From assembly GCF_020991375.1 (NCBI RefSeq), contig NZ_JAJLQZ010000014.1, positions 62,001-126,000 on the forward strand: a stretch of 64,000 nucleotides of DNA, given 5' to 3'. The position numbers were made by a program, and so were the translations under genes. Each line of letters opens with the position of its first letter. Positions within the stretch are counted from its first letter, which is position 1. The notes beneath the pieces are model-generated. The model was not told where the DNA came from. It searched no databases and saw only the letters and a program-made list of their open reading frames with translations. The DNA is from Glycomyces amatae (GTDB taxonomy: Bacteria; Actinomycetota; Actinomycetes; Mycobacteriales; Micromonosporaceae). Below are positions 51,383 to 60,250 of this stretch, piece by piece.

Positions 51383-52577
51383 GGGCGGGTCCTTCCGCAG
51401 TGGTGGGTTCGGGGCGTCTCGCGGCCGGGTGCCGCAGCCGAGCGCCGGCCGCCGGTCGCGGCGGGCGCATCCGGATGCCGGGCAGGGTCTGGGCGAGGGC
51501 GCCCAGGACCGCACCGGGCGCGACGGCGAGCGCTTCGATGGCGGGGTCGAGGTCGTCGGGCGGGTCGGCGATGGCCGCGGGAACGATGTAGTGCTCCCAG
51601 TCGGCTACAGCGGCGATCGCACCGATATCGGGGCCGCCGCCGGTGCCCGGGGCGATCTCGACCACGGTGCCGCCGGCGGGCGCGTGCAGCAGGTGCGTCA
51701 GGGCCGCGCTGCGGGTCGCCACGATGCACCGGGCCTGGCCGATGAGCTTGACCTGCTCCGCGAAATGGTGATGTTCAAGGACGACACGAGTGAAGCCGAA
51801 GTCGGCAAGGAGGGCTGCCAGGACCGGTTCGTTCACCAGCTGGTGCTCCGGTGCGGCGGTGCTGGACAGCAGCAGCCGTTCGGTTCCGCGCCGGTCGGGG
51901 GCGTGCAGCAGGCGCCGCAGCCGCTGCCGCGCCCACGGTGCGATCACCGGGCCGGGGCCGGGCCGGGAGGGGACGATGAGCCGTTCGGCGCGCACGGGCC
52001 GGTCCCATCGGGTCAGGTGGACAGCGTCGGGGTCAATGCCGGCGGCGTCGAGGCCCTCGCGATGCCACGGCTGCTCGGCGCCCGAGACGATCCAGTGGTC
52101 CGGTTCGATGCCGGCGTCGCGAATCAGTTGGAGGCGCGGCAGCGTGTCGGTGAGGAAGGACCCGAAGGGGCCACCGGGGCCGCCGGTCGCGGCGACCACC
52201 GCGGCGGTCCCGGGCAGATGGACCGGGGCCCGGGAACTGCCGCGCCACACCCGGTGGCGCGCGGGCGCACGGTCGACGGCGGCGATCTGGTCGGCCAGGA
52301 CGCAGCCGTCGCTAGTGACCACCGCGCCGCCAGGGCCGATCACGGTCCCCTCGGGCAGCTCGGCCACAACCGCACCCGGGGCGCAGGAGCGGCGGTATAG
52401 CGGCGGCGCCTGCCCGGCCTCCTCACCCCACACGATCGGGATCGCACCGTCGACTACGACCGGCTGCTCGTACAGGTGCAGGCGGCCACGGCCGGTCGCC
52501 GCCATCCAGTCCACGGCACTCGCCGCCCACCCCAGGGGCCCCGCCAGCGGCAACGAGGTCACCGGCGCCGCCGTCAC
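51375..52577 (-). CDS. Glycosyltransferase family 61 protein
   Basis: This 400-residue protein starts at the GTG at 52577, supported by a GTGA overlap with the small gene before it. It matches GT61 (DUF563): FGSFLTDTLPRLQLIRDAGI, WIVSGAEQPWHREGL, ERLIVPSRPGPG, ERLLLSSTAAPEHQLVNEPV and AEQVKLIGQARCIVATRSAA ending LTHLLHAPAGGTVVEIAP. GT61 enzymes add sugars such as xylose or GlcNAc to proteins or glycans. Its presence among membrane and lipoprotein genes suggests surface decoration. The acceptor is unknown. Confidence 0.75.
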   Translation of the reverse strand: MTAAPVTSLPLAGPLGWAASAVDWMAATGRGRLHLYEQPVVVDGAIPIVWGEEAGQAPPLYRRSCAPGAVVAELPEGTVIGPGGAVVTSDGCVLADQIAAVDRAPARHRVWRGSSRAPVHLPGTAAVVAATGGPGGPFGSFLTDTLPRLQLIRDAGIEPDHWIVSGAEQPWHREGLDAAGIDPDAVHLTRWDRPVRAERLIVPSRPGPGPVIAPWARQRLRRLLHAPDRRGTERLLLSSTAAPEHQLVNEPVLAALLADFGFTRVVLEHHHFAEQVKLIGQARCIVATRSAALTHLLHAPAGGTVVEIAPGTGGGPDIGAIAAVADWEHYIVPAAIADPPDDLDPAIEALAVAPGAVLGALAQTLPGIRMRPPRPAAGARLRHPAARRPEPTTAEGPARA

Positions 52578-52756
52578 CGCCGGCCCCCGATCCCCTGCAG
52601 TAGCACCCGGCCCTGCCCCGGGCCCCCGGCCGCCGCACGGGCGGGTCCTCCACCCGAACGGTCGAGCGCGACCGGATACGACGGCCCAGTGACGGGCCGG
52701 CCGGGCGGGCGGGACACGGCGCACCGGTCAAGGCCGGCGGCTATGGTGGTTGTCAT
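52574..52756 (-). CDS. 60-residue small protein upstream of GT61
   Basis: The ATG at 52756 has AAGGAG eight bases upstream. The product (TTTIAAGLDRCAVSRPPGRP and onward, Gly/Pro/Arg-rich) ends in GTGA overlap with the GT61 start. It could be the glycosyltransferase's peptide substrate or just a coupling ORF. No family is recognised. Confidence 0.45.
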   Translation of the reverse strand: MTTTIAAGLDRCAVSRPPGRPVTGPSYPVALDRSGGGPARAAAGGPGQGRVLLQGIGGRR

Positions 52757-52877
52757 AGCGGGGTGCTCCTTCGGTATGCAACGCGGTCGGGCCGCATAGG
52801 ACACCTTCACGACCAGGCACGGGGTGCGCGATGGCGTGAACGGGTCATGAGCGGCGCGCTCCTGTCGGACGGCGGGG

Positions 52878-53228
52878 TCAGGTGGCGGTGACGATGACGG
52901 TGAGGACGGCAGCGGTGGCCACTTGCACGGCAATGACGGCGCGGACGCATTTGGCGCCCCGGTTGGGGCCCTGTTTGACGATCCAGGTGGCAGTGACGGT
53001 GTAGGCCGCAGTCACCGTCAGGATCCACAGTGGTGAAAGGACCGCGGTGAGCGCGTCAATGCTGGTGTGCGTGGCGGCCACGGCAATGAAGGCCGCGTGC
53101 ACGGCTCCGGTGCCGAGGCGGCTGCCTACGGTGAACGCTGCGGTGGTGGTGGCGTGGGGTGCGCAGGCGACAGCGGCGAGGGCCAGACCGGCACCGGTGA
53201 GCAGCAGGGCGTGGAAGTGTCGCCGCAT
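52878..53228 (-). CDS. Small membrane protein
   Basis: This 116-residue hydrophobic protein has about four transmembrane segments (ALLLTGAGLALAAVACAPHA; AVHAAFIAVAATHTSIDAL; LWILTVTAAYTVTATWIV; VATAAVLTVIVTAT). It overlaps the previous gene by one base (TGATG). Function is unknown. Confidence 0.6.
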   Translation of the reverse strand: MRRHFHALLLTGAGLALAAVACAPHATTTAAFTVGSRLGTGAVHAAFIAVAATHTSIDALTAVLSPLWILTVTAAYTVTATWIVKQGPNRGAKCVRAVIAVQVATAAVLTVIVTAT

Positions 53229-53578
53229 CAGGAGCCGATCGTGACCGTGTCAGGTCCGGTGGCCCACCGTATGCCGAGGCAGTAGGCGGTGGCGGCGCTG
53301 GCGCGCACGTCAGCGAGCTGCACGACCTGCGCGGTCAGATCGGTCAGGTCGATGCCGAGACGGTCCGCGAGCGTCGTGTCCACGGTCAGGTTCGTCTCCC
53401 CTGCGGTGGTAAAGCCGACCACGCCCAAAGGCGTGTCGCTGACGTGTCCGCCGAGGACGGTCAGGCGGTAGTGCTCGAGGCCGTCCGTGTCAGCGTCGGC
53501 GTCGACGCCGAGCCGGTGGCCACGGTGGTCAATTTCGGCGATGCGGCCCACGCCGGTCAGGTGCGTTGGCGTCGTCAT
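53228..53578 (-). CDS. Small hypothetical protein
   Basis: This 116-residue acidic, beta-rich protein contains HLTGVGRIAEIDHRGHRLGV, GLEHYRLTVLGGHVSDTPLG and TLADRLGIDLTDLTAQVVQL. It overlaps the preceding gene by ATGA. No family is recognised. Confidence 0.55.
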   Translation of the reverse strand: MTTPTHLTGVGRIAEIDHRGHRLGVDADADTDGLEHYRLTVLGGHVSDTPLGVVGFTTAGETNLTVDTTLADRLGIDLTDLTAQVVQLADVRASAATAYCLGIRWATGPDTVTIGS

Positions 53579-54021
53579 TGCGGCCTTCCCGCACGTGTCC
53601 CCGCCAGGGCCGGTGTCGTTGCCGGACCGGGGAAGTGTCTCAGGTCCGTTGGCGATCCGAGTGCGATGCGCACCGGGCCGCGGTCGGACTCGGTGAGGAA
53701 CACACCGGACACGTCGCAGGGCACGGCGTCGTACGGAATGCGGTGGGAGGCCCGCAAGGTCAGGGAGTAGTACTGCCACAGTTCCAGGTGGTCGTCGGTG
53801 AGCACGGCGAAGGCGCGCGTCCACTCGGGTGGGCAGTCCGGCGGGCAGTCCTGGTGGTGGTCGCGGCCGCAGCGCAGGTGCACGGCATGCACACCGGGTA
53901 GGGAGGTGAGCATGGTGTACCGGACGTGGCAGGCGAGGGTCGCACCGAGTGCGCCGATGGCAGCGCCAACGGCGGCAGCGGTCAGGATGCGGGTGGCAAG
54001 CACGGTCGCCGGTGGTGTCAT
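53575..54021 (-). CDS. Membrane-anchored protein with Cys/His cluster
   Basis: This 148-residue protein has an N-terminal transmembrane helix (ILTAAAVGAAIGALGATLAC) then LRCGRDHHQDCPPDCPPEW, a Cys/His-rich patch that could bind metal or form disulfides, and a beta-rich end. ATGA overlaps lie at both ends of the gene. Function is unknown. Confidence 0.55.
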   Translation of the reverse strand: MTPPATVLATRILTAAAVGAAIGALGATLACHVRYTMLTSLPGVHAVHLRCGRDHHQDCPPDCPPEWTRAFAVLTDDHLELWQYYSLTLRASHRIPYDAVPCDVSGVFLTESDRGPVRIALGSPTDLRHFPGPATTPALAGTRAGRPQ

Positions 54022-54434
54022 GCGGACCGTCCTTGCGGGGCCGCGATGCTGTCGGCGGTGCGGGCGTCGAGGTCGGCCATGGCGTGCGTTTGTGCGTGCA
54101 GGCCCGCACGGAAAGTCATTTCCGCACTGGGGGCGATGCCCAGGTCAGCGCCAGTGCGCAGGAACGACAGGTGGCTGCGGGTGTGCCCGGGTGCGGCGAC
54201 GGCAATATCGGTGCGCGTGCCGCTGCGGTGGCAGTGCTGGATGACGTAGTGCCGATCGTGACCGGTGACGGCGAAGGTCATGCCGCACCAGGTGAAGGAA
54301 CCGATGTGGGTGCGGGGACGGGGCGCCTGGGGTGCGAAGCCGGGCGCTGGTGCCACGGGTCGGGCGTCCTCGGCGGCGTCTTGGGGTTCGGGTGCCGCAG
54401 TGGGCGCCGATGGGGCGGGCAGTATCGCGGTCAT
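54018..54434 (-). CDS. Hypothetical protein
   Basis: This 138-residue protein has a Pro/Ala-rich head followed by TWCGMTFAVTGHDRHYVIQH and TEMTF-like strands and helices. It is coupled by ATGA to its neighbours. No family is recognised. Confidence 0.5.
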   Translation of the reverse strand: MTAILPAPSAPTAAPEPQDAAEDARPVAPAPGFAPQAPRPRTHIGSFTWCGMTFAVTGHDRHYVIQHCHRSGTRTDIAVAAPGHTRSHLSFLRTGADLGIAPSAEMTFRAGLHAQTHAMADLDARTADSIAAPQGRSA

Positions 54435-54619
54435 GACGGCGACGCCTCGTCGGCGTCGGCGCGGGCGTGGCGGCCGCGGTAGTCGCCGCTGGTGTCCGGT
54501 TCGGGCGCATCAACGCGGTCGCCGTCGTGGGAGGGCGTGGGCTTCCGGTCGCCGTTGCTGAACACGGCGTCGGTGCCGGTCGCATGGAAGTCCGCTGCGA
54601 AGCGAGGTGGCTGGGCCAT
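54431..54619 (-). CDS. First small gene of minus-strand cluster
   Basis: This 62-residue hydrophilic protein (RFAADFHATGTDAVFSNGDR and onward, Asp/Arg-rich) overlaps the next gene by ATGA. It is the most upstream gene of the dense run. Confidence 0.45.
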   Translation of the reverse strand: MAQPPRFAADFHATGTDAVFSNGDRKPTPSHDGDRVDAPEPDTSGDYRGRHARADADEASPS

Positions 54620-54775
54620 GGGTGCGGTCTCTCAGTCGATGATGGTGCACGGTTTCGGTGTCATGGGATGGCTGGAGGCGGCGACCTGGTCAGGTTGCCG
54701 CCTCCAGCCGCAGGACGCGATCTGGGAAGGTGATGTCGCAGTCGATGGGGGCTTGCGCGCCATGTGACGGACACG

Positions 54776-54793
54776 CCGCCCCCCGGGGGGCGG
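54776..54793. terminator. GC palindrome after GNAT gene
   Basis: CCGCCCCCC and GGGGGGCGG meet without a loop, just past the GNAT stop at 54798. It probably ends the upstream operon. Confidence 0.45.
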
Positions 54794-54797
54794 GTCG

Positions 54798-55442
54798 TTA
54801 CTGGGGTGGGCGCAGCATCGGAAACAAGCTGGGGCCCTCGTGCGGCAAGCGGATCGGGTCGCGCGGCGCGAAGTCGTACCGCTGGTACCAGTTGCGCAAC
54901 CGTTCACTGGCCGCTTCGAGGTAGACGGCCAAGTGGTTCTGGTCGGCGCGGGCCAGGCCGTGCGCCAGCAAAGTGGTGCCGATCCGGGCGGGGCTGCCTT
55001 GGCGCCCGTGCACGGTCGCCAGGAACATCAGGTGCAGGTGGGCCACATCGGTGGGGTGGTGGTCCTCGAAGGCCCGGTCGAGTGCCTGGAACCGCGGCAG
55101 GTGCGTACCGGTCAACTGCTTGAGGCGCGTCTCGTAGGCAACGGGTGCGAAGGGGGCCCCGGTGCGGTCGGCCCATACGGCGGCGCCGACCCAGCCGCCG
55201 GATTCGTCAACGGCGACGTCGACGTGCCCGCAGCGGGTGGCGGCGTCGACCAGGATGGCGAACTGTCCGGCGAGGAGTCGTTGCCGCAGCGGGGCGCGCG
55301 TGTTGCCGTCTGCGGCGTCGGGAACGAGCCAGTGGGTGACGTCCAGGTCGCTGAAGGCCGCGGCGATCAGCGCAGCTATCTGCACGGCGTTGCCCTGTAG
55401 GGGCAGAATCGCGGGCGGTGGCGCTGCGGAGCGGGTGTTCAT
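54798..55442 (-). CDS. GNAT-type acetyltransferase
   Basis: This 214-residue protein fits the GNAT fold: AFSDLDVTHWLVPDA at the start, the strand GGWVGAAVWADR, then HLHLMFLATVHGRQGSPARI followed by GTTLLAHGLARADQ (acetyl-CoA loop with Gly residues) and AVYLEAASERLRNWYQRYDF. It transfers an acetyl group to an unknown amine. It follows the permease gene by five bases. Confidence 0.8.
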   Translation of the reverse strand: MNTRSAAPPPAILPLQGNAVQIAALIAAAFSDLDVTHWLVPDAADGNTRAPLRQRLLAGQFAILVDAATRCGHVDVAVDESGGWVGAAVWADRTGAPFAPVAYETRLKQLTGTHLPRFQALDRAFEDHHPTDVAHLHLMFLATVHGRQGSPARIGTTLLAHGLARADQNHLAVYLEAASERLRNWYQRYDFAPRDPIRLPHEGPSLFPMLRPPQ

Positions 55443-55447
55443 GGCCG

Positions 55448-56929
55448 TCACCGTCCGGCCGGGACGTTCGCGCGGTCGGCGGCCGGACCGGCACCGATGC
55501 GCTCGTACACGATGGGGCGGCGCCAGGCCATGTAGGTGCCGCGGAGTACCCCGGCGAGGGCGACGGCGGCCATGATCGCGCCGATGACGACCGGGAGCGG
55601 CGATGCGGGTTCGACGCCGAGGAGGTCGCCGAGGTCGATGGTGGCGAGGACGACGATGACGCTCAAGGACACGGCCGCCAGGACCGCCGCGAACTGGCCT
55701 GCGGCCGACAGGGCGAAGGACCGCTCGCCGGTGAAGTACCGCAGCACCGCAAAGGCAGCGACGCACACGAGCCAGAGCACGGCGTACCCGCCGGCGGTGC
55801 CGAGCGTGTAGAACATGTCGACGAGCGGGTCAAGTCCGGCGGCGGCGTACCCGATGATGATGGCGGCGCTGACGGTGGACTGGACGAGCGAGGCGCGCGC
55901 GGGCGCGCCGGTGCGTGGCATGGTGCGGCCCAGGCTGGCGGGGAGGACGCGTTCGCGGCCGAGCGCGAACATGTACCGCGACGTCGTGTTGTGGAAACTG
56001 ATCGCGGCCGCGATCAGGCTGGTGACCAGGAGGACGCTGGCGGCGTTCGCGACGGGTGCGCCGAGATGGTCGGCGATGAGGCCGAAGTACAAGTCGATGC
56101 CGTGGGTTCCGGCGGCGTTGACGACGTTGCCGGGGCCGACGGCGACGGTGATGGCCCATGCGGCGGGGGCGTACAGGGCCACGAGGGCGGCCAGGGACCA
56201 GAACACGGCGCGGCGGACGGTGTGGGCGGCGTCGCGGGCTTCTTCGGCGTAGACCGCGGGCGCTTCGAACCCGATGGAGCCGAGGAAGCCCAACGCGAGG
56301 AGGGCACCGGCGCCGCCAGCGGTCGCGAACGTGACCGGGTCGAGCGCCTCGAGACTGATTTGGCCGCCGGCGGGGTTCGCGAAACCGGCGATGGTGGCGG
56401 CGACGATGAGGGCGGCTTCGGCGAGGAGCAGGCCGAACAGGATGCGGCCGTTCAGGTCGACGGCGCGGGTGCCGAGGACGGCGACTAGGAGCCAGCAGGC
56501 GCCGGCGGCGACCCACCAGGGCACGGTCAGGCCGAACCAGGATTCCAGGAGCGGTGGCGCCGCGACGCCGATGAGGCCGTACAGGCCAGCGGTGAGTGCG
56601 GTGTAGGCGAGGTAGGCGGTCCAGGCGGCGCCGACGCCGAGCGCGGGGTTGATGCCGCGGGCGATGAAGGCGTAGAACGCGCCGGCGTTGGGGATGCGGG
56701 CGGCCATGGCGGTGTAGCCGACGGCGAACAACGCCAGGACGGCGGCGATGGCAACGAATGCGATCGGGAGGCCGATCTGGCCGGTCAAGGCCATGCCGGT
56801 GGTGGTGACACCGGCGACGACGGTCAGGGGCGTGGCCGCGCACAGCGCGAAGGCGACGAGGGGTCCGGTGCCGAGCCGGTTGGCGTTGAGCCGGGCGGTG
56901 ACGGCACTGGTAGTGGGGGGTGCGCTCAT
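55448..56929 (-). CDS. APC-family amino-acid permease
   Basis: This 493-residue permease of the amino acid-polyamine-organocation family has about twelve transmembrane helices. The family N-terminal motif is LVAFALCAATPLTVVAGVTT. Other landmarks are ARIPNAGAFYAFIARGINPA, GFLGSIGFEAPAVYAEEARD and HNTTSRYMFALGRERVLPAS. It imports an amino acid or amine by H+ or Na+ coupling. With the GNAT gene it may process an acquired amine. Confidence 0.88.
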   Translation of the reverse strand: MSAPPTTSAVTARLNANRLGTGPLVAFALCAATPLTVVAGVTTTGMALTGQIGLPIAFVAIAAVLALFAVGYTAMAARIPNAGAFYAFIARGINPALGVGAAWTAYLAYTALTAGLYGLIGVAAPPLLESWFGLTVPWWVAAGACWLLVAVLGTRAVDLNGRILFGLLLAEAALIVAATIAGFANPAGGQISLEALDPVTFATAGGAGALLALGFLGSIGFEAPAVYAEEARDAAHTVRRAVFWSLAALVALYAPAAWAITVAVGPGNVVNAAGTHGIDLYFGLIADHLGAPVANAASVLLVTSLIAAAISFHNTTSRYMFALGRERVLPASLGRTMPRTGAPARASLVQSTVSAAIIIGYAAAGLDPLVDMFYTLGTAGGYAVLWLVCVAAFAVLRYFTGERSFALSAAGQFAAVLAAVSLSVIVVLATIDLGDLLGVEPASPLPVVIGAIMAAVALAGVLRGTYMAWRRPIVYERIGAGPAADRANVPAGR

Positions 56930-56962
56930 GGGTACGTCCTGTTCGGTAGCGGGTGACGGGCG

Positions 56963-57646
56963 TTAGGTGCGGTTGGTCATGGCAGCGGTGCCGGTGCATT
57001 GGCGCAGGTGGGTGATGAGGAGGTGCACGGGCGGCGGCAGGTGCCGGTAGAAGGCGTTCAGGTGCGCTTCCTCGAGTGCGACGCCGAGGCGTCGGGTGAG
57101 GTTGAGCGCGTCGAGGACGGCGACCAGGCGCAGGTCATGGTGGGTGAGGTTCGGGTGGTGTGCGTCAGCGAACGCGCGTTGCAGTTCACGGAAGGGCCCT
57201 TGGGACAAGGTGACGTGGGCGCGGTCGTAGGCGACGACGTCGGCGCCGCGCCAGGTTCGCCGTGCGGTGCGGTGCAGTAGACCCCGGTACACCATTTGCT
57301 CGGACACGGCGGTGAAGTAGTCCTCGATCGCCCAGTACCGCAGCCAGTCTTCGGCGGGCAGTGCCGGTTCCTCGTACAAGATGCGGTCCCATACGGTGTG
57401 CGCCAGCGGGGAGGCGGGCGGGCCGTGCGAGGGGCGGCGGGAGCGCAGGGCGCCGGTTTTCGGGTGGGCTGTGACGTAGCCGTTGTCGATCAGCCCGATG
57501 AGATCGGCTGTGATCAGTCCGAGTGAGGCGGTGTGGGGGGCGACGGCGAGGTGGCCTTTGAGTTCGTCGAGGTACAGGAAGTACAACCGTTCGACCAGGC
57601 CGAGGTCGGTCGGGTGCAGGCGCGCGGCGCGCGGGGCCTGGTACAT
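56963..57646 (-). CDS. GPP34 (GOLPH3/VPS74-like) family protein
   Basis: This 227-residue protein starts at the ATG at 57646, after TGA-c-ATG coupling to the small ORF; GTG 57661 is also possible. The pattern LVERLYFLYLDELKGHLAVA, ITADLIGLIDNGYVTAHP and VVAYDRAHVTLSQGPF fits bacterial GPP34, a lipid-binding fold common in actinomycetes, often beside secondary-metabolite or membrane-lipid genes. Its role here is unknown. It is divergent from the XRE-TPR regulator. Confidence 0.75.
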   Translation of the reverse strand: MYQAPRAARLHPTDLGLVERLYFLYLDELKGHLAVAPHTASLGLITADLIGLIDNGYVTAHPKTGALRSRRPSHGPPASPLAHTVWDRILYEEPALPAEDWLRYWAIEDYFTAVSEQMVYRGLLHRTARRTWRGADVVAYDRAHVTLSQGPFRELQRAFADAHHPNLTHHDLRLVAVLDALNLTRRLGVALEEAHLNAFYRHLPPPVHLLITHLRQCTGTAAMTNRT

Positions 57647-57647
57647 G

Positions 57648-57746
57648 TCAGGTCCCGACACTCACGGATCCGCCGTGGGCGCTGGCGCGCAGCGCCGCTG
57701 CGGCGGCCTGCGGGCAGTCGCGCAGTGCGCGTAGGCTGACGGTCAT
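57648..57746 (-). CDS. 32-residue micro-ORF with strong ribosome site
   Basis: The ATG at 57746 has AAGGAG eight bases upstream. The peptide starts TVSLRALRDCPQAAAAALRA and ends in VGT; its stop is one base from the GPP34 ATG. It is likely a translated leader that couples to GPP34, or a small peptide. Confidence 0.5.
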   Translation of the reverse strand: MTVSLRALRDCPQAAAAALRASAHGGSVSVGT

Positions 57747-57973
57747 CAGCGCTCCTTACATCATGGAGGGAGCAGTCAGCGACCCGTCAGTACTTCGCAG
57801 GGTGCCTTCGGGTCGCCGCATCTCATACAACCGCTCCGGGCAGCCGCCTACCAGGGCATTCCGGGGTGCAACCAAGGGGCATTCCGGGGGCGTCGAGTCC
57901 CACGAGGCTCCCTTGGCATCACTGTTTTCCTGCGACGTCCATGTTGGATCGGACTAGTCGATGGAGGGGGACG

Positions 57974-59185
57974 GTGGCTCACCAACGACGTGAGGCTTTT
58001 GCCCGCGCACGCCGGAGCGTGCGCCTCACGCAGGAGCAGTTCGCTACCCGCGTGGGCGTGGACGTCTCGTCGGTCAAACGGTGGGAACGCGGCGCGTCAA
58101 CGCCGCAGTGGACCATGTGGCCGACGATCGCTGACGTGCTCGGCATTGCGCACGAACACCTGGCCGCGATGCTCGACGACGCCCCACTCGCGCCAGTGGC
58201 GCCCGACGCCAACCTGACCGGGGCGGCGCTTCCCGATGTGGCAACCGTTGCCGTCGTCCCGGTACCCAGGCAGGTCACGCTCGCTGACGCCGTCCAACTC
58301 GACCACTTGATCTCCCACCTTGAACAGCTCGACCACACTGCCGGGGGCCGGTCCGCCGCCCGCATGATGGCGTTCGCGCAACTGGACATGGCACTGGCGT
58401 GCCTGCGGGAAGCGTCGATGTCGCCCGCGGTGCGGACCCGGTGGATGCGCGTGGCCGCGCGTCTGGCCCGGCTGTGCGGCTTCGCCTCCGCTGACGCCGG
58501 ACTGCAAGCCGATGCGGAGCGGTCGTTCGCGACGGCGTTGTCGATCGCGAAAGAAGCCGGTGACAGCGACAGCTGGCTCAACATCATGTGCGGCATGATC
58601 CGCAAGTCGCTGCAGGTCGGGGACCTGCGCCGCGCCGCGGACCTGCTCGGTGCCGCTGAAGCCGGGCAGCGGCCACGGTCGGCCATTTCGGCATGCATGC
58701 TTCATGCCGTCCGCGCCCGTGTCTACGGCGCCCTCGGCCAGGAAGCGAAAGTCTTGGAGTCCATCGACCGAGCCGACGAGCTGTTCACCGCCGGTCCTTC
58801 GGGCGCCGACCCGGCCTGGCTGTGGTATTACGACGAGGCGCAGCGCCTGGGCGACACCGCACACGGTCTCTACCCCCTCGCGCTCGAAGGCCGCCTGGTC
58901 GAGGAAGCGACCGGACGCCTCAGGAAAGCGGTCGCGTTGCATCGGCCGACGAATGCGCGCAGCATCGCGTTCTCAACGACGAAACTGGCCACGCTCACGG
59001 TCCGGTGGCGCCTCCCGGGCGCTGAAGCCGTTGTCGATCGCGCTATTGCCGCCGCCGGACCGGTCCGTTCAGCCCGTCTCGACGAAGACCTGCACGATTT
59101 GGCCCATGCACTACGCCGCAGTGGCACCGACGAGGGGCCCCGGCAGCTCATGACCATCCGCGCGCTCTTGGACAGCGCACGCTAG
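57974..59185 (+). CDS. XRE-type regulator with TPR-like sensor region
   Basis: This 403-residue protein starts at the GTG at 57974, with GGAGG upstream. An N-terminal helix-turn-helix (VRLTQEQFATRVGVDVSSVK, then RWERGASTPQWTMWPTIADV) is followed by about 300 residues of TPR-like helical repeats. This is the usual actinomycete class of regulators placed divergently beside GPP34 and transporter genes. It probably controls the divergent GPP34/permease/GNAT group; the ligand is unknown. Confidence 0.85.
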   Translation: MAHQRREAFARARRSVRLTQEQFATRVGVDVSSVKRWERGASTPQWTMWPTIADVLGIAHEHLAAMLDDAPLAPVAPDANLTGAALPDVATVAVVPVPRQVTLADAVQLDHLISHLEQLDHTAGGRSAARMMAFAQLDMALACLREASMSPAVRTRWMRVAARLARLCGFASADAGLQADAERSFATALSIAKEAGDSDSWLNIMCGMIRKSLQVGDLRRAADLLGAAEAGQRPRSAISACMLHAVRARVYGALGQEAKVLESIDRADELFTAGPSGADPAWLWYYDEAQRLGDTAHGLYPLALEGRLVEEATGRLRKAVALHRPTNARSIAFSTTKLATLTVRWRLPGAEAVVDRAIAAAGPVRSARLDEDLHDLAHALRRSGTDEGPRQLMTIRALLDSAR

Positions 59186-59192
59186 GCGCAGG

Positions 59193-60068
59193 TCAGCGGC
59201 GCGACCAGACCCGTTCAACCCGGTCGTCGGCCAGACAGGCGACACGGTGGCGCAATTGCGCGGCGGTGGCCGCCGACTCGCCAGCGTGCTGGGCCAGCCA
59301 CGAGGTCATGCGCAGTTCACGAATGCGACGCAGGAGCCGAAAATGCGGGGCGGCCGTGACGTCGGTGCCGCCGTAAGCGGCCACGAAGCCTTGGTATTCG
59401 GCCGGTTCCAGCCAGTGCAGGGAGGCCGTGTACGTGCCCGGCAGGGCCAGGTCCCATTCGGGCGGCCCAATGCATACGGTCTCCAAATCGATCAGGACCG
59501 CCTGATCGTCGGCGAACGCGACGTTGCCTGAGTGCGGGTCACCGTGAATCAGGCACCGGCGCGCCGGCAAGTCCGTCTGGGCCCATGCGGCTGCAAGTTC
59601 GGCAGCCACGGCCAGGAGCGTCTGACGGTCGGTCTCGCCAATGGGGGCGTCCTGGAGGCGTTCGGCGACGCGTTCGAACGCATCCAGGTCGGGAAGCGCA
59701 AGGCTTTCAGGTAGCGGCACCTGGTGCAAGGCGGCGAGGACCGCACCGATCTCGGGGAACGTGGCACGGCGGGAAACGTCCAACTCACGCCAGAACGTGA
59801 CCGGGTGACCGTGCACCAGCACAGGCGCCTCCGCTAGAGGCTGACCAGTGGGGACACCGCACTCGTGGAGGTACCGGGCAACGGCGAGTTCACGTTCAGC
59901 AGTGGCCTGCCACGCCAGCCCGCGGGCGACACGCGCGACGGCGCCACCCCCGAGCCGGAACATGCCGTGCTCGCCCATGCGAATCAGCTGCGGCGACGTC
60001 CTGGAGGCGATGCCGAGCTCGCGGGCCGCTTGCTGCGCCAACGAACGGGCAAGCGCTTCAGTGAACAT
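59193..60068 (-). CDS. Aminoglycoside-phosphotransferase-like kinase
   Basis: This 291-residue protein starts at the ATG at 60068, with GAGGAGG upstream. It has the APH/choline-kinase fold: RLGGGAVARVARGLAWQATA and ERELAVARYL at the ATP side, catalytic loop CLIHGDPHSGNVAFADD and metal site VLIDLETVCIGPPEWDLALP. The family phosphorylates antibiotics or small metabolites; this branch is usually of unknown substrate, so resistance should not be assumed. Its stop lies eight bases from the regulator's stop. Confidence 0.85.
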   Translation of the reverse strand: MFTEALARSLAQQAARELGIASRTSPQLIRMGEHGMFRLGGGAVARVARGLAWQATAERELAVARYLHECGVPTGQPLAEAPVLVHGHPVTFWRELDVSRRATFPEIGAVLAALHQVPLPESLALPDLDAFERVAERLQDAPIGETDRQTLLAVAAELAAAWAQTDLPARRCLIHGDPHSGNVAFADDQAVLIDLETVCIGPPEWDLALPGTYTASLHWLEPAEYQGFVAAYGGTDVTAAPHFRLLRRIRELRMTSWLAQHAGESAATAAQLRHRVACLADDRVERVWSRR

Positions 60069-60250
60069 GCCGGGCACGCCTCCTCCGATCGCGGGCCCCG
60101 GCAACGCTACCAACGGACTCGCCGCATAGCCACAGCGCTGCTTGCGCGTACGGCATTTGCGGGCCATGGCAGCGCGGAGCCGCTGCAGGAGGCATCCCGA
60201 CCCGCGCCCCCTGAGACGGCTAGGGCATCGCAGACGGCAGCGATCCCCAC

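Noticed and set aside
52574..57746. Small genes as RiPP precursors
   Set aside because: No modifying enzyme (LanM, YcaO, radical SAM) is nearby and no clear leader/core pattern is seen.
59193..60068. Antibiotic-resistance gene
   Set aside because: The kinase fold is clear, but the family is broad and nothing in the sequence or context identifies an antibiotic substrate.
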